From Microbacterium dauci (GTDB taxonomy: Bacteria > Actinomycetota > Actinomycetes > Actinomycetales > Microbacteriaceae), in NCBI RefSeq assembly GCF_030065535.1, contig NZ_JASJND010000001.1:372001-436000 (forward strand): a stretch of DNA of 64,000 nt. Direction: 5' to 3'. Shown one piece after another: positions 1 through 8,030 of the stretch. Positions within the stretch are counted from its first letter, which is position 1. Every line of letters starts with the position of its first letter. The notes under the pieces were generated by a model. It was given only the letters and a program-made list of their open reading frames with translations. It was not told the origin of the DNA and did not search any database. Made by a program: the position numbers and the translations under genes.

Positions 1-1532
1 GCGACCCGGCCGGTCGCGGGGAAGCCCGGCGACAGCTCACCGGCTGGCATCGTGACCGCCAGTCTGCCCGTCGGGTGCACGCGCCCAGTGAGGACGTCCC
101 AGATCGCCTCGCCGCCCGCCTGTCCGCCGAGATGGCCGTGGACGAGCGCGGCGACCTCGTGACGCCACGGCGTCTCGACCGGGCCGCCGCCGGCGAGGAC
201 GGCGACCACCGGGGTGCCCGTCGCGGCCGCCGCTCGCAGCGCCGCGAGCTGTCCGTCCGGAAGTCGCAGGTGCGGGCGGTCGATCCCCTCGGACTCGTGC
301 GCCGCGGGGACGGCGAGGGCAACGACGACGACGTCGGCCGACGCGGCGGCATCCGTCACGGCCGCCAGGAGCGCCGCATCGGTCGTCCCGTCGATCCGGT
401 AGCCCGGCGCGAACGCGGTGACGCCCTCGGCGGCGCTCCGGAGGGACGTCAGCCGTGTCGGCGTGACGATCGACGAGCCGGCACCCTGGTATCGCGGCGT
501 CTCGGCGTACGCTCCGACGAGGGCCACCCGCGCGTCGGGTGAGAGGGGGAGGATGCCGCCCTCGTTCCGCAGCAGCACGGCGCACGTCGCTGCGGCGTGG
601 CGGGCCAGTTGGTGGTGCGCGTCGAGGTCGACGATCGGCGCGGCGCCTCGGTTCGACGTCCGATCGATCAGTCGCAGCACCTCGGTCACCCGTGCGTCGA
701 GGTCCGCCTCGGACAGTTCGCCCCGCTGCACCGCCTCGACGATCCGCCGCACGGACTCCCAGCCCGGCGAGGGCATCTGCACCGTGCCGCCGGCGCGGAC
801 CGAGGCGACCGGGTCGTCGGTACCGCCCCAGTCCGAGACGACCGCGCCGTCGAAGCCCCACTCCTCGCGGAGGATGCGGGTCAGCAGGTCGCGGTGCTCG
901 TGCGCGTACACGCCGTTCACGCGGTTGTACGCCGTCATCAGTGCCCACGGCGCCGCCTCGCGCACGACGATTTCGAATGCCGTGAGGTACAGCTCGCGGA
1001 GGGTCTGCTCGTCGACGACCGAGTCGCTGGTGAGACGCCGGGTCTCCTGGCTGTTGACCGCGAAGTGCTTCGGCGTCGCAGCGACCCCCTGTGCCTGCAC
1101 GCCTCGGACGTAGGCGGCACCGAGCCTGCCGGCGAGCTCAGGGTCCTCGGAGAAGTACTCGAAGCTCCGCCCGCCGCGAGGATCGCGCACGAGGTTCACG
1201 CCGGGGCCGAGGAGGACGTCGACACCGGATGCCGCCGCTTCGCGCCCGAGCGCAGCGCCGATCTGCTCCGCGAGCTCCAGGTCCCAGCCGCAGGCGAGCG
1301 TCGCGGCCGTCGGGAAGCAGGTCGCCGGCTCGCTCTCGCCGATGCCCAGATGGTCGGCGTCACCGCGCTGCTTGCGCAGGCCGTGCGGTCCGTCGGCCAT
1401 CCAGAGGGAACGGATGCCGAGCCGCGGGACGGCCCGCGTCTGCCAGACGTCCGCGCCGCTCAGCAGCCCGGCCTTTTCCGTCAGCGTGAGGGAGGCTGTC
1501 AGCGTGAGCACGCTCCCGAGGTCGGGCGTCAT
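1..1532 (-). CDS. Glycoside hydrolase family 3 beta-glycosidase, partial (C-terminus off window)
   Basis: Hydrolyses beta-linked terminal sugars (beta-glucosidase or xylosidase type) by a retaining mechanism. The 510 visible residues hold the GH3 TIM-barrel and the start of the second alpha/beta domain. Landmarks are the GRSFEYFSEDP segment near residue 121, the KHF motif near 155 and VVSDWGG with the expected nucleophile Asp234. No signal peptide or membrane segment is present, so it should act in the cytoplasm on imported glycosides. The ATG at 1532 overlaps the stop of the MFS gene as ATGA, so it is the last visible gene of the 6088-to-1 operon. Family is clear; substrate is not. Confidence 0.93.
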   Translation of the reverse strand, partial: MTPDLGSVLTLTASLTLTEKAGLLSGADVWQTRAVPRLGIRSLWMADGPHGLRKQRGDADHLGIGESEPATCFPTAATLACGWDLELAEQIGAALGREAAASGVDVLLGPGVNLVRDPRGGRSFEYFSEDPELAGRLGAAYVRGVQAQGVAATPKHFAVNSQETRRLTSDSVVDEQTLRELYLTAFEIVVREAAPWALMTAYNRVNGVYAHEHRDLLTRILREEWGFDGAVVSDWGGTDDPVASVRAGGTVQMPSPGWESVRRIVEAVQRGELSEADLDARVTEVLRLIDRTSNRGAAPIVDLDAHHQLARHAAATCAVLLRNEGGILPLSPDARVALVGAYAETPRYQGAGSSIVTPTRLTSLRSAAEGVTAFAPGYRIDGTTDAALLAAVTDAAASADVVVVALAVPAAHESEGIDRPHLRLPDGQLAALRAAAATGTPVVAVLAGGGPVETPWRHEVAALVHGHLGGQAGGEAIWDVLTGRVHPTGRLAVTMPAGELSPGFPATGRV

Positions 1533-2656
1533 CGCGTCGCGCGCTGCCACGCCGGCACTGCGGCGAGCAGGAGCACGGCGGGCAGAAGAAACGCGAGGCC
1601 CGACCCGGTGACGTCGGTCAACACGCCGACGCCGACCGCGCCGAGCACGGCGCCCGCGTAGTTGAAGAGGTTCACCCGGGCGACCACCTCGTCGCTGCGC
1701 GCGGGGTCGACCGCGCCCGCCAGCCCGAACGCGAGCGGCACGAGCGCCCCGACGGCGAGCCCGCTGATCGCGAAGCCGGCGATGGCGCCGGCGGGGACCG
1801 GCACGAACGCGACGACGAGCCCGCCCGCGATGCCCATGACGATCGCCGTGCCGAGCAGCATCCGTCGCCCGATGCGCCGCGTCACCGGGTCGGCAACGAG
1901 CCGTGCGACGAACACGCCGCCCTGATAGACGGCGAACCCGACCGGGGCGAGGGCGGCCGCGGCGCCGACGGCGGTGAGATGCACCGAGCTCCATGAACTC
2001 GCCGCGGAATCGACCGTGAACGCCGCCAGAATCACCAGCCCGACGACCGTGATCGCCCGCCCGTCGAGGCGGGTCGTCCGCTCGCGTCGCGCGGTGCGGG
2101 CGGCGCGCTCGCGGCTCAGGAGTCGCCCGAACGCGACGATGAAGACGACCTGCAGTGCCGCCGCCAGCACGAGTGCCGCGAAGGCGGGTGCCCCCGACGC
2201 GATGACCCCGGCCATCGCGAGCGCCCCGACGATCGAGCCGCCGGTCGCCGTCGCGTAGAACCGGCCGAGCAGCGGCGTCGCTCGCCCGCGCTGCACGAGG
2301 ACGCCCTGCATGTTGCAGGAGGCGTCGATGAGTCCCAGCCCGAGCCCGTAGAGGAGGACGGCTGCGGCGATCGAGACCGTGTCCGGTGCGAATGCCGTGG
2401 CGCACAACCCCACCGCCTGCACCGCGAACCCGAGCAGCACCCCGTGCCGGCTGCTCGCGCGCAGCGCGACGACATCGGCGAGGAGCGAGCCGAGCGCCGC
2501 GGTCACGCACACGCCGAGCAGCACGAGCGACAGGCCCGTGGCATCCAATCCGGTCCGTGACTGGAACGCCGGCAGCGCCGTCACGACGACGGCATAGCCG
2601 ATGCCCTGCAGGCCGTACGTCGTCGCGACGGCGAGGATCGTGCCGCGGGAGGCCAC
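1529..2656 (-). CDS. MFS transporter
   Basis: A 375-residue polytopic membrane protein of the major facilitator superfamily. Hydrophobic segments fill the whole chain, with a short Arg-rich loop near residues 185-197 that separates the two six-helix halves. The GTG start at 2656 lies one base after the aminotransferase stop, and the stop overlaps the GH3 start as ATGA. Between an aminotransferase and a glycosidase it could import the glycoside or export a product; substrate and direction cannot be read from sequence. Confidence 0.85.
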   Translation of the reverse strand: MASRGTILAVATTYGLQGIGYAVVVTALPAFQSRTGLDATGLSLVLLGVCVTAALGSLLADVVALRASSRHGVLLGFAVQAVGLCATAFAPDTVSIAAAVLLYGLGLGLIDASCNMQGVLVQRGRATPLLGRFYATATGGSIVGALAMAGVIASGAPAFAALVLAAALQVVFIVAFGRLLSRERAARTARRERTTRLDGRAITVVGLVILAAFTVDSAASSWSSVHLTAVGAAAALAPVGFAVYQGGVFVARLVADPVTRRIGRRMLLGTAIVMGIAGGLVVAFVPVPAGAIAGFAISGLAVGALVPLAFGLAGAVDPARSDEVVARVNLFNYAGAVLGAVGVGVLTDVTGSGLAFLLPAVLLLAAVPAWQRATR

Positions 2657-2657
2657 G

Positions 2658-3920
2658 TCAGGCCGCTTCCGGGTGCCGCTGCCGCAGCACTGCGAACGCC
2701 TCGGCCGCGACCTCGACCGTGCGGTCGATGTCGGCGTCGGTGACCGCGGCGTTGAGGAAGTGGTTGTGGTGCGACGTGAGGTACACGCCCCGCCGCACGC
2801 ACTCCGCCACCCACTCCTGATGCAGCATCAACGAGTCGGCGGGGTCGGCGACCCGCAGGTAGAACAGCGCCGGCGCACCCGAGGCGACGAGGTCGAACCC
2901 GGCATCGGCGCCGGCAGCGACGAGGCCGTCGACGAGCCGGGTGCCGAGCCGGTCGAACAGCGCCGGCGCGTCGAGCTCGCGCAACTTCTGCTGCGTCGCG
3001 ATGCCGGCGGCGAACGGCACTGCGCTCATCCAGTAGCTGCCGGTGTACGTGATGCTGCTGACCGCCTCGCGCAGCGAGTCGCGTCCCATGAGCGCCGAGA
3101 CGTTGTAGCCGTTCGCGAGCGCCTTGCAGAAGCAGATGAGGTCGGCCTCGAAGCCGAAGAAGTGGTCGCTGCCGGCGAGATCGAGCCGGAACCCCGCCCG
3201 CACGTCGTCGATGATCAGCACGATGCCGTGCTCGTCGCAGAGCTTGCGCACCGCCTGCCAGTACCCGTCTGCGGGGAGCGCGTTGTCGACGAAGTTGCCG
3301 TGCATGTACGGCGTCGCGATCAGTGCGGCGATCTGCCCGCGGTGCGCACCGAGCAACGCACGGAGGGCGTCCAGGTCGTTCCACGGGACGTACAGGTTGT
3401 TCGCGACGTCCTCCTCGAGGACGCCGGGGTAGTCGAGTTTCTGCGTCCACGGCGCGACCCCGTGGTAGAAGCCCTTGATGAACACGACCTTCTTGCGCAG
3501 CGTCGCCGCACGCGCGGTCATGATCGCGAGGGTGGTGGTGTCGCCGCCGTTCTTCGCGAAGATCGCCCAATCGGCGGATGCCACCTGGTCGACAAGCAGC
3601 TCGGCGAAGTCGATCATCACCGTCGACGGGAGCGAAGTGACGTCCTCGCGCTTCGCCTGCTCGGCGGCAGCCGCGGCGACGTCGGGATCGCCGTAGCCGA
3701 GGACGTTCGGCCCGTACGCGCACATCCAGTCGATGAACTCGTTGCCGTCGACGTCCCAGAACCGGGTGCCCTCGGCGCGGGCGGCGAACTTCGGGAAGCC
3801 GTCGTAGGGCAGGTGCAGACCTTCGGTCGGACCGAGGTGCCCGGGGATGCCGGCGGGGATCACCCGCTGCGCGCGGGTGAACTGCTCGAGGCTACGGGTG
3901 AAAACGTATGGCGTGGTCAT
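2658..3920 (-). CDS. Class III PLP aminotransferase, glutamate-1-semialdehyde aminomutase-like
   Basis: A 420-residue PLP-dependent fold-type I enzyme. The N-terminus reads like the GSA aminomutase group (IPAGIPGHLGP, then FWDVDGNEFIDW). The cofactor aspartate is in the IIDDVRAGF segment and the Schiff-base lysine is the Lys of CFCKALANG. ATG 3920 begins the conserved sequence; the SCP2-like gene ends 8 bases before it. It is unlikely to be the haem-pathway HemL, because it sits in an operon with a transporter, an SDR and a glycosidase; transamination or aminomutation of a small catabolic or secondary metabolite is more likely. That role is inference. Confidence 0.85.
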   Translation of the reverse strand: MTTPYVFTRSLEQFTRAQRVIPAGIPGHLGPTEGLHLPYDGFPKFAARAEGTRFWDVDGNEFIDWMCAYGPNVLGYGDPDVAAAAAEQAKREDVTSLPSTVMIDFAELLVDQVASADWAIFAKNGGDTTTLAIMTARAATLRKKVVFIKGFYHGVAPWTQKLDYPGVLEEDVANNLYVPWNDLDALRALLGAHRGQIAALIATPYMHGNFVDNALPADGYWQAVRKLCDEHGIVLIIDDVRAGFRLDLAGSDHFFGFEADLICFCKALANGYNVSALMGRDSLREAVSSITYTGSYWMSAVPFAAGIATQQKLRELDAPALFDRLGTRLVDGLVAAGADAGFDLVASGAPALFYLRVADPADSLMLHQEWVAECVRRGVYLTSHHNHFLNAAVTDADIDRTVEVAAEAFAVLRQRHPEAA

Positions 3921-3928
3921 CGGGAGGT

Positions 3929-4705
3929 TCACTTTCCGAGGTAGTGGCCGACGCGGTCGAGGATGCGGCTGGCGTTGTCGACGAGCGGGATGTAGCCGCG
4001 GATCGCGATGCGGCCGTCTCCGACGCACGCGAGTGCGCTCTCTCGGCCCGCGAGCACGTCGCCCGCAGTGGCGAGGTCGATGAACCCGAACACCGCGCGC
4101 GGTGCCGCGTCGGTGACCGGCACACGGGCGAGCCGGTGGCCCTTCACCCGCAGCCGGTGCCGGAGTGCGTCGCCGACGGCGATGTCGAGCTCCCCGTCGG
4201 GCATCTGACTCGCGCTGAACCGCCCGGAACGGTCTTCGTTCGCGACGACGGCGATCGCCGAGACCGCCACGTCCAGCAGCAGCATCCGGCTCACGTCGGC
4301 GAACGCCCGGTCGTCGAGATCGGCGTCGCTCGGCTGCAGGTACCTGCTGAGGAGATCGGTCAACGGGGTGAATACCGAGGTGAGGAAGCGGATGCCGCCG
4401 GGCCCGGCGACCGGGATCGGCGACGACCCGGCACCGGAGAGCACCCGGTTCGCGTGGGCTGCCGACGTGAAGACGAGCGTGGCGCGCATGCCCGTCGGCT
4501 CGCCGCCGGCTGTGATGCCGTCAGGACGGAACACGTACCGGGCGCTGTCTCCTCCCACGATCCGCGCGGTGAGCGTCACGGGCCCGGGGAGCCCGGCGAG
4601 CAGCGGTGCCGCCTCGGGCGCGAGCTCCGCGAGGCGGGGGAGCGCGCCGAGGACGGCGTGCAGGTTGACCGCGGCGAGGACGCGGTCATCGGTCTCAGTC
4701 AGCAC
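3929..4705 (-). CDS. SCP2-sterol-binding-like protein
   Basis: 258 residues, no signal peptide. The middle (about residues 35-110) alternates beta strands with GxxPTGMRATLVFTS-like sequence, and the C-terminus (about 190-250) reads ARVPVTDAAP...GFIDLATAGD, a pattern that resembles a sterol-carrier/SCP2 lipid-binding fold. The family assignment is tentative. The GTG at 4705 has a strong purine-rich ribosome site (AGGAGAAGGAG) about 7 bases upstream, so upstream in-frame sequence is excluded. It overlaps the end of the TetR gene by 11 bases. It could bind a hydrophobic substrate for the adjacent SDR or aminotransferase (inference). Confidence 0.55.
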   Translation of the reverse strand: MLTETDDRVLAAVNLHAVLGALPRLAELAPEAAPLLAGLPGPVTLTARIVGGDSARYVFRPDGITAGGEPTGMRATLVFTSAAHANRVLSGAGSSPIPVAGPGGIRFLTSVFTPLTDLLSRYLQPSDADLDDRAFADVSRMLLLDVAVSAIAVVANEDRSGRFSASQMPDGELDIAVGDALRHRLRVKGHRLARVPVTDAAPRAVFGFIDLATAGDVLAGRESALACVGDGRIAIRGYIPLVDNASRILDRVGHYLGK

Positions 4706-5321
4706 GGCGGGACTCCTTCTCCTGCGAGGTTCGAGGTGCGGCGTGGCGGGCGAGGGCCTCGGCGGCGAACGCGGCGGTGCGGCGCGCGGCATCCGTGTCG
4801 TGATCGGCGAGCCACGCGAGCGTGATGCCGTCGGCGAACGACACCAGCACGCGCGCGAGCTCCGATACCGGGGTCTGCCACTCGTGCGCCGTGACCTCGG
4901 CCGCGAACCGCAGCAGGTCTTCGGCAGCGCGGAAGTACGTCGCCCACTGTGCGCGCATCTGCCCGTCGGGGTCTCGCCGGCGCGCCCAGATCGCGAGCTC
5001 GAACAGCGCGAGCTCGTCGTCGGGTCGCGCCTTCAGCAGGTCGATGTACCCGTCGAGGCCGCTGCGGAGTGCGGTCACCATCGAGGTGCCGTCGATCGCC
5101 CGCACCTGCGCGGCGAAGCGTTCCTGCTCGGTGACGGTGTCGACCACCGCCGTCATCAGTTCGTCCTGGGTGCCGAAGATGTAGCTGAACGCACCGAGCG
5201 GCATGTCCGCTTCGGCGGTGACTGCGCGGGTCGTGGCGCCGGCGACGCCGCGACGGGCGATCACGCGGATCGCCGCTGCGATGAGTTCGTCGCGGCGCTG
5301 CTCAGGCGGCATCCGGCGCAT
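4695..5321 (-). CDS. TetR/AcrR family transcriptional regulator
   Basis: 208 residues. The N-terminal 60 residues are a typical TetR DNA-binding domain (AAIRVIARRGVAGATTRAVTAEADMP, then SYIFGTQDELM). The remainder is an all-helical ligand and dimerisation domain. ATG 5321 overlaps the SDR stop as ATGA; a second Met three residues later is possible. It is the second gene of the operon. A 22-bp inverted repeat just upstream of the operon (6099-6120) is the natural candidate operator, implying autoregulation. Confidence 0.92.
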   Translation of the reverse strand: MRRMPPEQRRDELIAAAIRVIARRGVAGATTRAVTAEADMPLGAFSYIFGTQDELMTAVVDTVTEQERFAAQVRAIDGTSMVTALRSGLDGYIDLLKARPDDELALFELAIWARRRDPDGQMRAQWATYFRAAEDLLRFAAEVTAHEWQTPVSELARVLVSFADGITLAWLADHDTDAARRTAAFAAEALARHAAPRTSQEKESRRAD

Positions 5322-6088
5322 CAGTGCCCCCCGACGGCCCGTGCCGCCACCCACAGGCGAAGGCGCCTGGGCGAGATGCGGCCGAAGAGTCCCTGCGCGC
5401 GGTTTCCCGCACCGACGGTGTGCACCGGTCCGGGGTCGCGGCGGTCGAGTGCCGCGAACGCCTCGTCGAGGACGACGTCGACACCGACGCTGCGGCCGAC
5501 CTTGAACGTCTCGGAGCCGGCGACCTCGAAGAACTCGGTCTCGGTGGGCCCTGGGCACAGCGCGAGGACGCGAAGCCCGGTGCTGCGGGTCTCCTGCCAG
5601 ATCGCCTCGGTGAGCGTCGTGACGTACGTCTTCGACGCGCCGTACACCGCGAGGCCGGGGAGCGGCTGATGCCCCGCGGTGCTCGAGATGTTCACGAGCA
5701 CGCCGCGCGTCTCGATGAGTTGGGGCAGGAAGACGCGGCTCAGCAGCGTCAGCGCGACGACGTTGACCTGCAGCTCCGCGGCAATACGGGCGTCGTCCTC
5801 ATCGGCGAACCGGGCGGCCGTCCCGAAGCCGGCGCTGTTGACGAGTCCCGTGACGCGGATGCCGCGCTCCGCGACGGCCGCCGCGAGCGCAGCGGGCGCC
5901 GCCGGGTCGGTGAGGTCGGCGGGGATGACGGTCACGTCGACGCCGCGCGTCGCGCGCAGGTCGGTCGCGAGGGCCTCGAGCCGTTCGGCGCGCCGGGCGG
6001 TGAGGACGAGGTCGTGACCCCGCTCGGCGAACCTCCTCGCGAAGCCCGCACCGATGCCGGAGCTCGCTCCCGTGATGACGACCGCCAT
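5321..6088 (-). CDS. Short-chain dehydrogenase/reductase
   Basis: 255-residue NAD(P)-dependent oxidoreductase of the classical SDR type. It has the TGASSGIG cofactor loop at the N-terminus, the NSAG motif, the active-site Ser in NISSTAG and the YGASK catalytic Tyr/Lys, followed by CPGPTETEF. ATG 6088 is preceded by GGAGGTG at good spacing; an upstream in-frame TTG at 6109 is rejected for that reason. It is the first gene of the six-gene operon and starts 11 bases from a probable TetR operator. Substrate unknown. Confidence 0.92.
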   Translation of the reverse strand: MAVVITGASSGIGAGFARRFAERGHDLVLTARRAERLEALATDLRATRGVDVTVIPADLTDPAAPAALAAAVAERGIRVTGLVNSAGFGTAARFADEDDARIAAELQVNVVALTLLSRVFLPQLIETRGVLVNISSTAGHQPLPGLAVYGASKTYVTTLTEAIWQETRSTGLRVLALCPGPTETEFFEVAGSETFKVGRSVGVDVVLDEAFAALDRRDPGPVHTVGAGNRAQGLFGRISPRRLRLWVAARAVGGH

Positions 6089-6098
6089 GCCCACCTCC

Positions 6099-6120
6099 GA
6101 GTTGTTCAACTGACCAACTC
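6099..6120. promoter_or_regulatory. Palindrome GAGTTG-N10-CAACTC, candidate TetR operator
   Basis: Perfect 6-bp inverted arms separated by 10 bases (22 bp in all), directly before the ribosome site of the SDR gene and in the divergent gap toward padR. Size and symmetry suit a TetR dimer, and the operon's second gene encodes a TetR protein. Binding is inferred. Confidence 0.6.
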
Positions 6121-6159
6121 AGTATGGCCAGGCCCCCGTGGCCCGTAAAGAATCAATCG

Positions 6160-6188
6160 TTGAAATATGCCCGTCAATGGAGTATGAA
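6160..6188 (+). promoter_or_regulatory. Candidate promoter for padR (TTGAAA-17-TATGAA)
   Basis: A -35 like TTGAAA at 6160-6165 and a -10 like TATGAA at 6183-6188 are separated by 17 bases. Transcription would start at about 6195, the A of the chosen ATG, which predicts a leaderless mRNA. Confidence 0.45.
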
Positions 6189-6194
6189 GGACGC

Positions 6195-6557
6195 ATGGCA
6201 TCGACTCTCGGCCCGACGGGCTTCTGGATCCTCACGGCGCTCGCCGGCGGACGACGGCACGGCTACGACATCCTGCGAGAGGTGGATGCCGCCTCGTCCG
6301 GGCGCGCGGCGATGAAGGTCACGACCCTCTACGCCGCGCTCGAGCGGCTCGAGCGGGAGGGACTGATCCGGGCCGACGGCGAAGAGGTCGTCGGCGGTCG
6401 CGCGCGGCGGTACTTCGCGATCGAGGATGCTGGGAGCGCGGCCCTCGAGGTGGAGATCACCGCGCTCGAGCACCAGGCCCGCGTGGCGCGCGAGCGGCTG
6501 CGCGCCGTGGGTCGTCCCGCGGTCCAGCCCGGCTTCGGCCGGACGGCGACCGCATGA
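6195..6557 (+). CDS. PadR family transcriptional regulator
   Basis: 120 residues with the PadR winged helix: ILTALAGGRRHGYDILREV, then LYAALERLEREGLI and the wing GRARRYFAI. It represses a neighbouring gene, usually the co-transcribed one. ATG 6195 is chosen because it starts the conserved sequence and has GAAGGA just before it; in-frame starts at 6180 and 6138 are possible but lack support. Its stop overlaps the next start as ATGA, so the membrane protein downstream is its likely partner. Confidence 0.88.
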   Translation: MASTLGPTGFWILTALAGGRRHGYDILREVDAASSGRAAMKVTTLYAALERLEREGLIRADGEEVVGGRARRYFAIEDAGSAALEVEITALEHQARVARERLRAVGRPAVQPGFGRTATA

Positions 6558-7942
6558 GCGGGGCAGACGAGCGACGGTTCCGTCGCCTGCTGGCCTGGTA
6601 CCCCCGCTCGTGGCGCCGTGCTCACGGCGACGTACTGGTCGCCATGATGCTCGACGAGGCCGAGCGCACCGGACGCGCGGGACCCACCGGCGCCGAGACG
6701 CGTTCCGCGATCGTCCACGGCCTGGGCGCTCGTCTGGGTGCGACGGCAGCGATCGTCGCGGCATCCTTCGCGATCCTCGCGACCGCCGCGGGACAGATCG
6801 GCATCCTGTTCATCACCGGCGGCGGGCAGGTCTTCCATGAGCCGATGCTGTTCGCGATGACAGGTGTCGCGCCTGCGGCGACCGGAATCGCCCTCGTCGC
6901 GCTGCTGCGCGCCGTCGCCCTTCTCCGCGACGGTGCGGCGCTGATCGCGATCGTGTTCCTCGCTTTCGCCGGCGTGTGCAGCGGGCTCGCCGGGATCGGG
7001 TGGAGTCAGGGATTCGATGCTGCGGACGCCGGCCTGCCCCAGACGGGGCTGGCCGGGATGACGGTGCCACTCGCGGGCGCCGGCGTCCTGCTGACGACGA
7101 TCGCGTTCGCCCTGCTCATCGCCCCCGCGCTTCGACGCGTGGGTCTCGGGCGTGCGGCACGGCTCCTCGCGATCGTCGTGGCGATCATCGCCGCCCCGGT
7201 CACGGGGGCGTTCGTCTTCTTCTCGCCCGGGACCACCGCGGTCGTGGCGATCGTCGTCCTCGTCGTCGCGGCCTTGCCCCGCGTGCGAGGCGTCCGTCGT
7301 GACGTACCTCATGCCATCGCGCCGGCGGCGCCCGCGCCGGTGCCCGTCGCATCGCACTCCTCGGTGGGCGGGGCGGCCCTCAGCCGCGTCCTCGCCGGGA
7401 TCGCGTTCGCCGGTGGTGCGGTGGGGATGGCCTGGGCGTTCGCCGGCGCGGCGTGGTCGCCCACGGCGCGGGGGGACGACACGGTGGCGATGCGGGAGGG
7501 CATCGTCATCCTCGCCGTCAGCATGATCCCTGCACTGGTCGCGCTCGGTGTCGTGCTCCGCCGCTCGCGCAGGCGTCCCGGTCGCGATGTCTGGATCCCG
7601 GTGGTCGCCGCCGCGACCGGCTTCGTCATCATCGCGACGGAGTATCTGGTCACGTCCGGCAGCGGCGACATCACGATCGGGTGGGTGAGCGCGGCAGCGG
7701 CGATCGGTCTCGCGCTCGCCTGGTGGATCGTCGTGCGGATGCCGCTGGGCACCGGATACGGCTCCGCCGCCGGCATCCGCGTCGGTGTCGGTCTCGCCAT
7801 CGCGCTCGCCTACACGCTCGTCCTGGGCCTGGCGCTCACGCCGATGCTTGCCTTCGCGACCCCCGTGCTCGCGCTCGTCGTCCTCGTGCTGCCGTGGCGT
7901 CGGAGCTCAGCGGGCGGGTTCGCCGTGAGTCAGGTGGCGTAG
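6554..7942 (+). CDS. Polytopic membrane protein, PadR-linked
   Basis: 462 residues. A soluble N-terminus (RRLLAWYPRSWRRAHGDVLVAMMLDEAE) of the type often found next to PadR genes in actinobacteria is followed by about ten hydrophobic segments with a loop near residue 250. Function unknown. It is translationally coupled to padR through an ATGA overlap, so it is probably part of a PadR-controlled envelope response. The next gene converges on it across a GC-rich hairpin. Confidence 0.75.
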   Translation: MSGADERRFRRLLAWYPRSWRRAHGDVLVAMMLDEAERTGRAGPTGAETRSAIVHGLGARLGATAAIVAASFAILATAAGQIGILFITGGGQVFHEPMLFAMTGVAPAATGIALVALLRAVALLRDGAALIAIVFLAFAGVCSGLAGIGWSQGFDAADAGLPQTGLAGMTVPLAGAGVLLTTIAFALLIAPALRRVGLGRAARLLAIVVAIIAAPVTGAFVFFSPGTTAVVAIVVLVVAALPRVRGVRRDVPHAIAPAAPAPVPVASHSSVGGAALSRVLAGIAFAGGAVGMAWAFAGAAWSPTARGDDTVAMREGIVILAVSMIPALVALGVVLRRSRRRPGRDVWIPVVAAATGFVIIATEYLVTSGSGDITIGWVSAAAAIGLALAWWIVVRMPLGTGYGSAAGIRVGVGLAIALAYTLVLGLALTPMLAFATPVLALVVLVLPWRRSSAGGFAVSQVA

Positions 7943-7994
7943 ATGACCCGCCGCGCCATGCGGCGAGGTATGCCGGTGTTCGCGGTCTGAGAGA

Positions 7995-8022
7995 CCCGGG
8001 ACCCGCCGCAGCGGGCCCCGGG
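7995..8022. terminator. GC-rich hairpin between convergent genes
   Basis: CCCGGG and CCCGC on the left pair with GCGGG and CCCGGG on the right around a four-base loop. It lies between two convergent coding regions and could end both transcripts, although no T-run follows. Confidence 0.45.
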
Positions 8023-8030
8023 CGCACACG

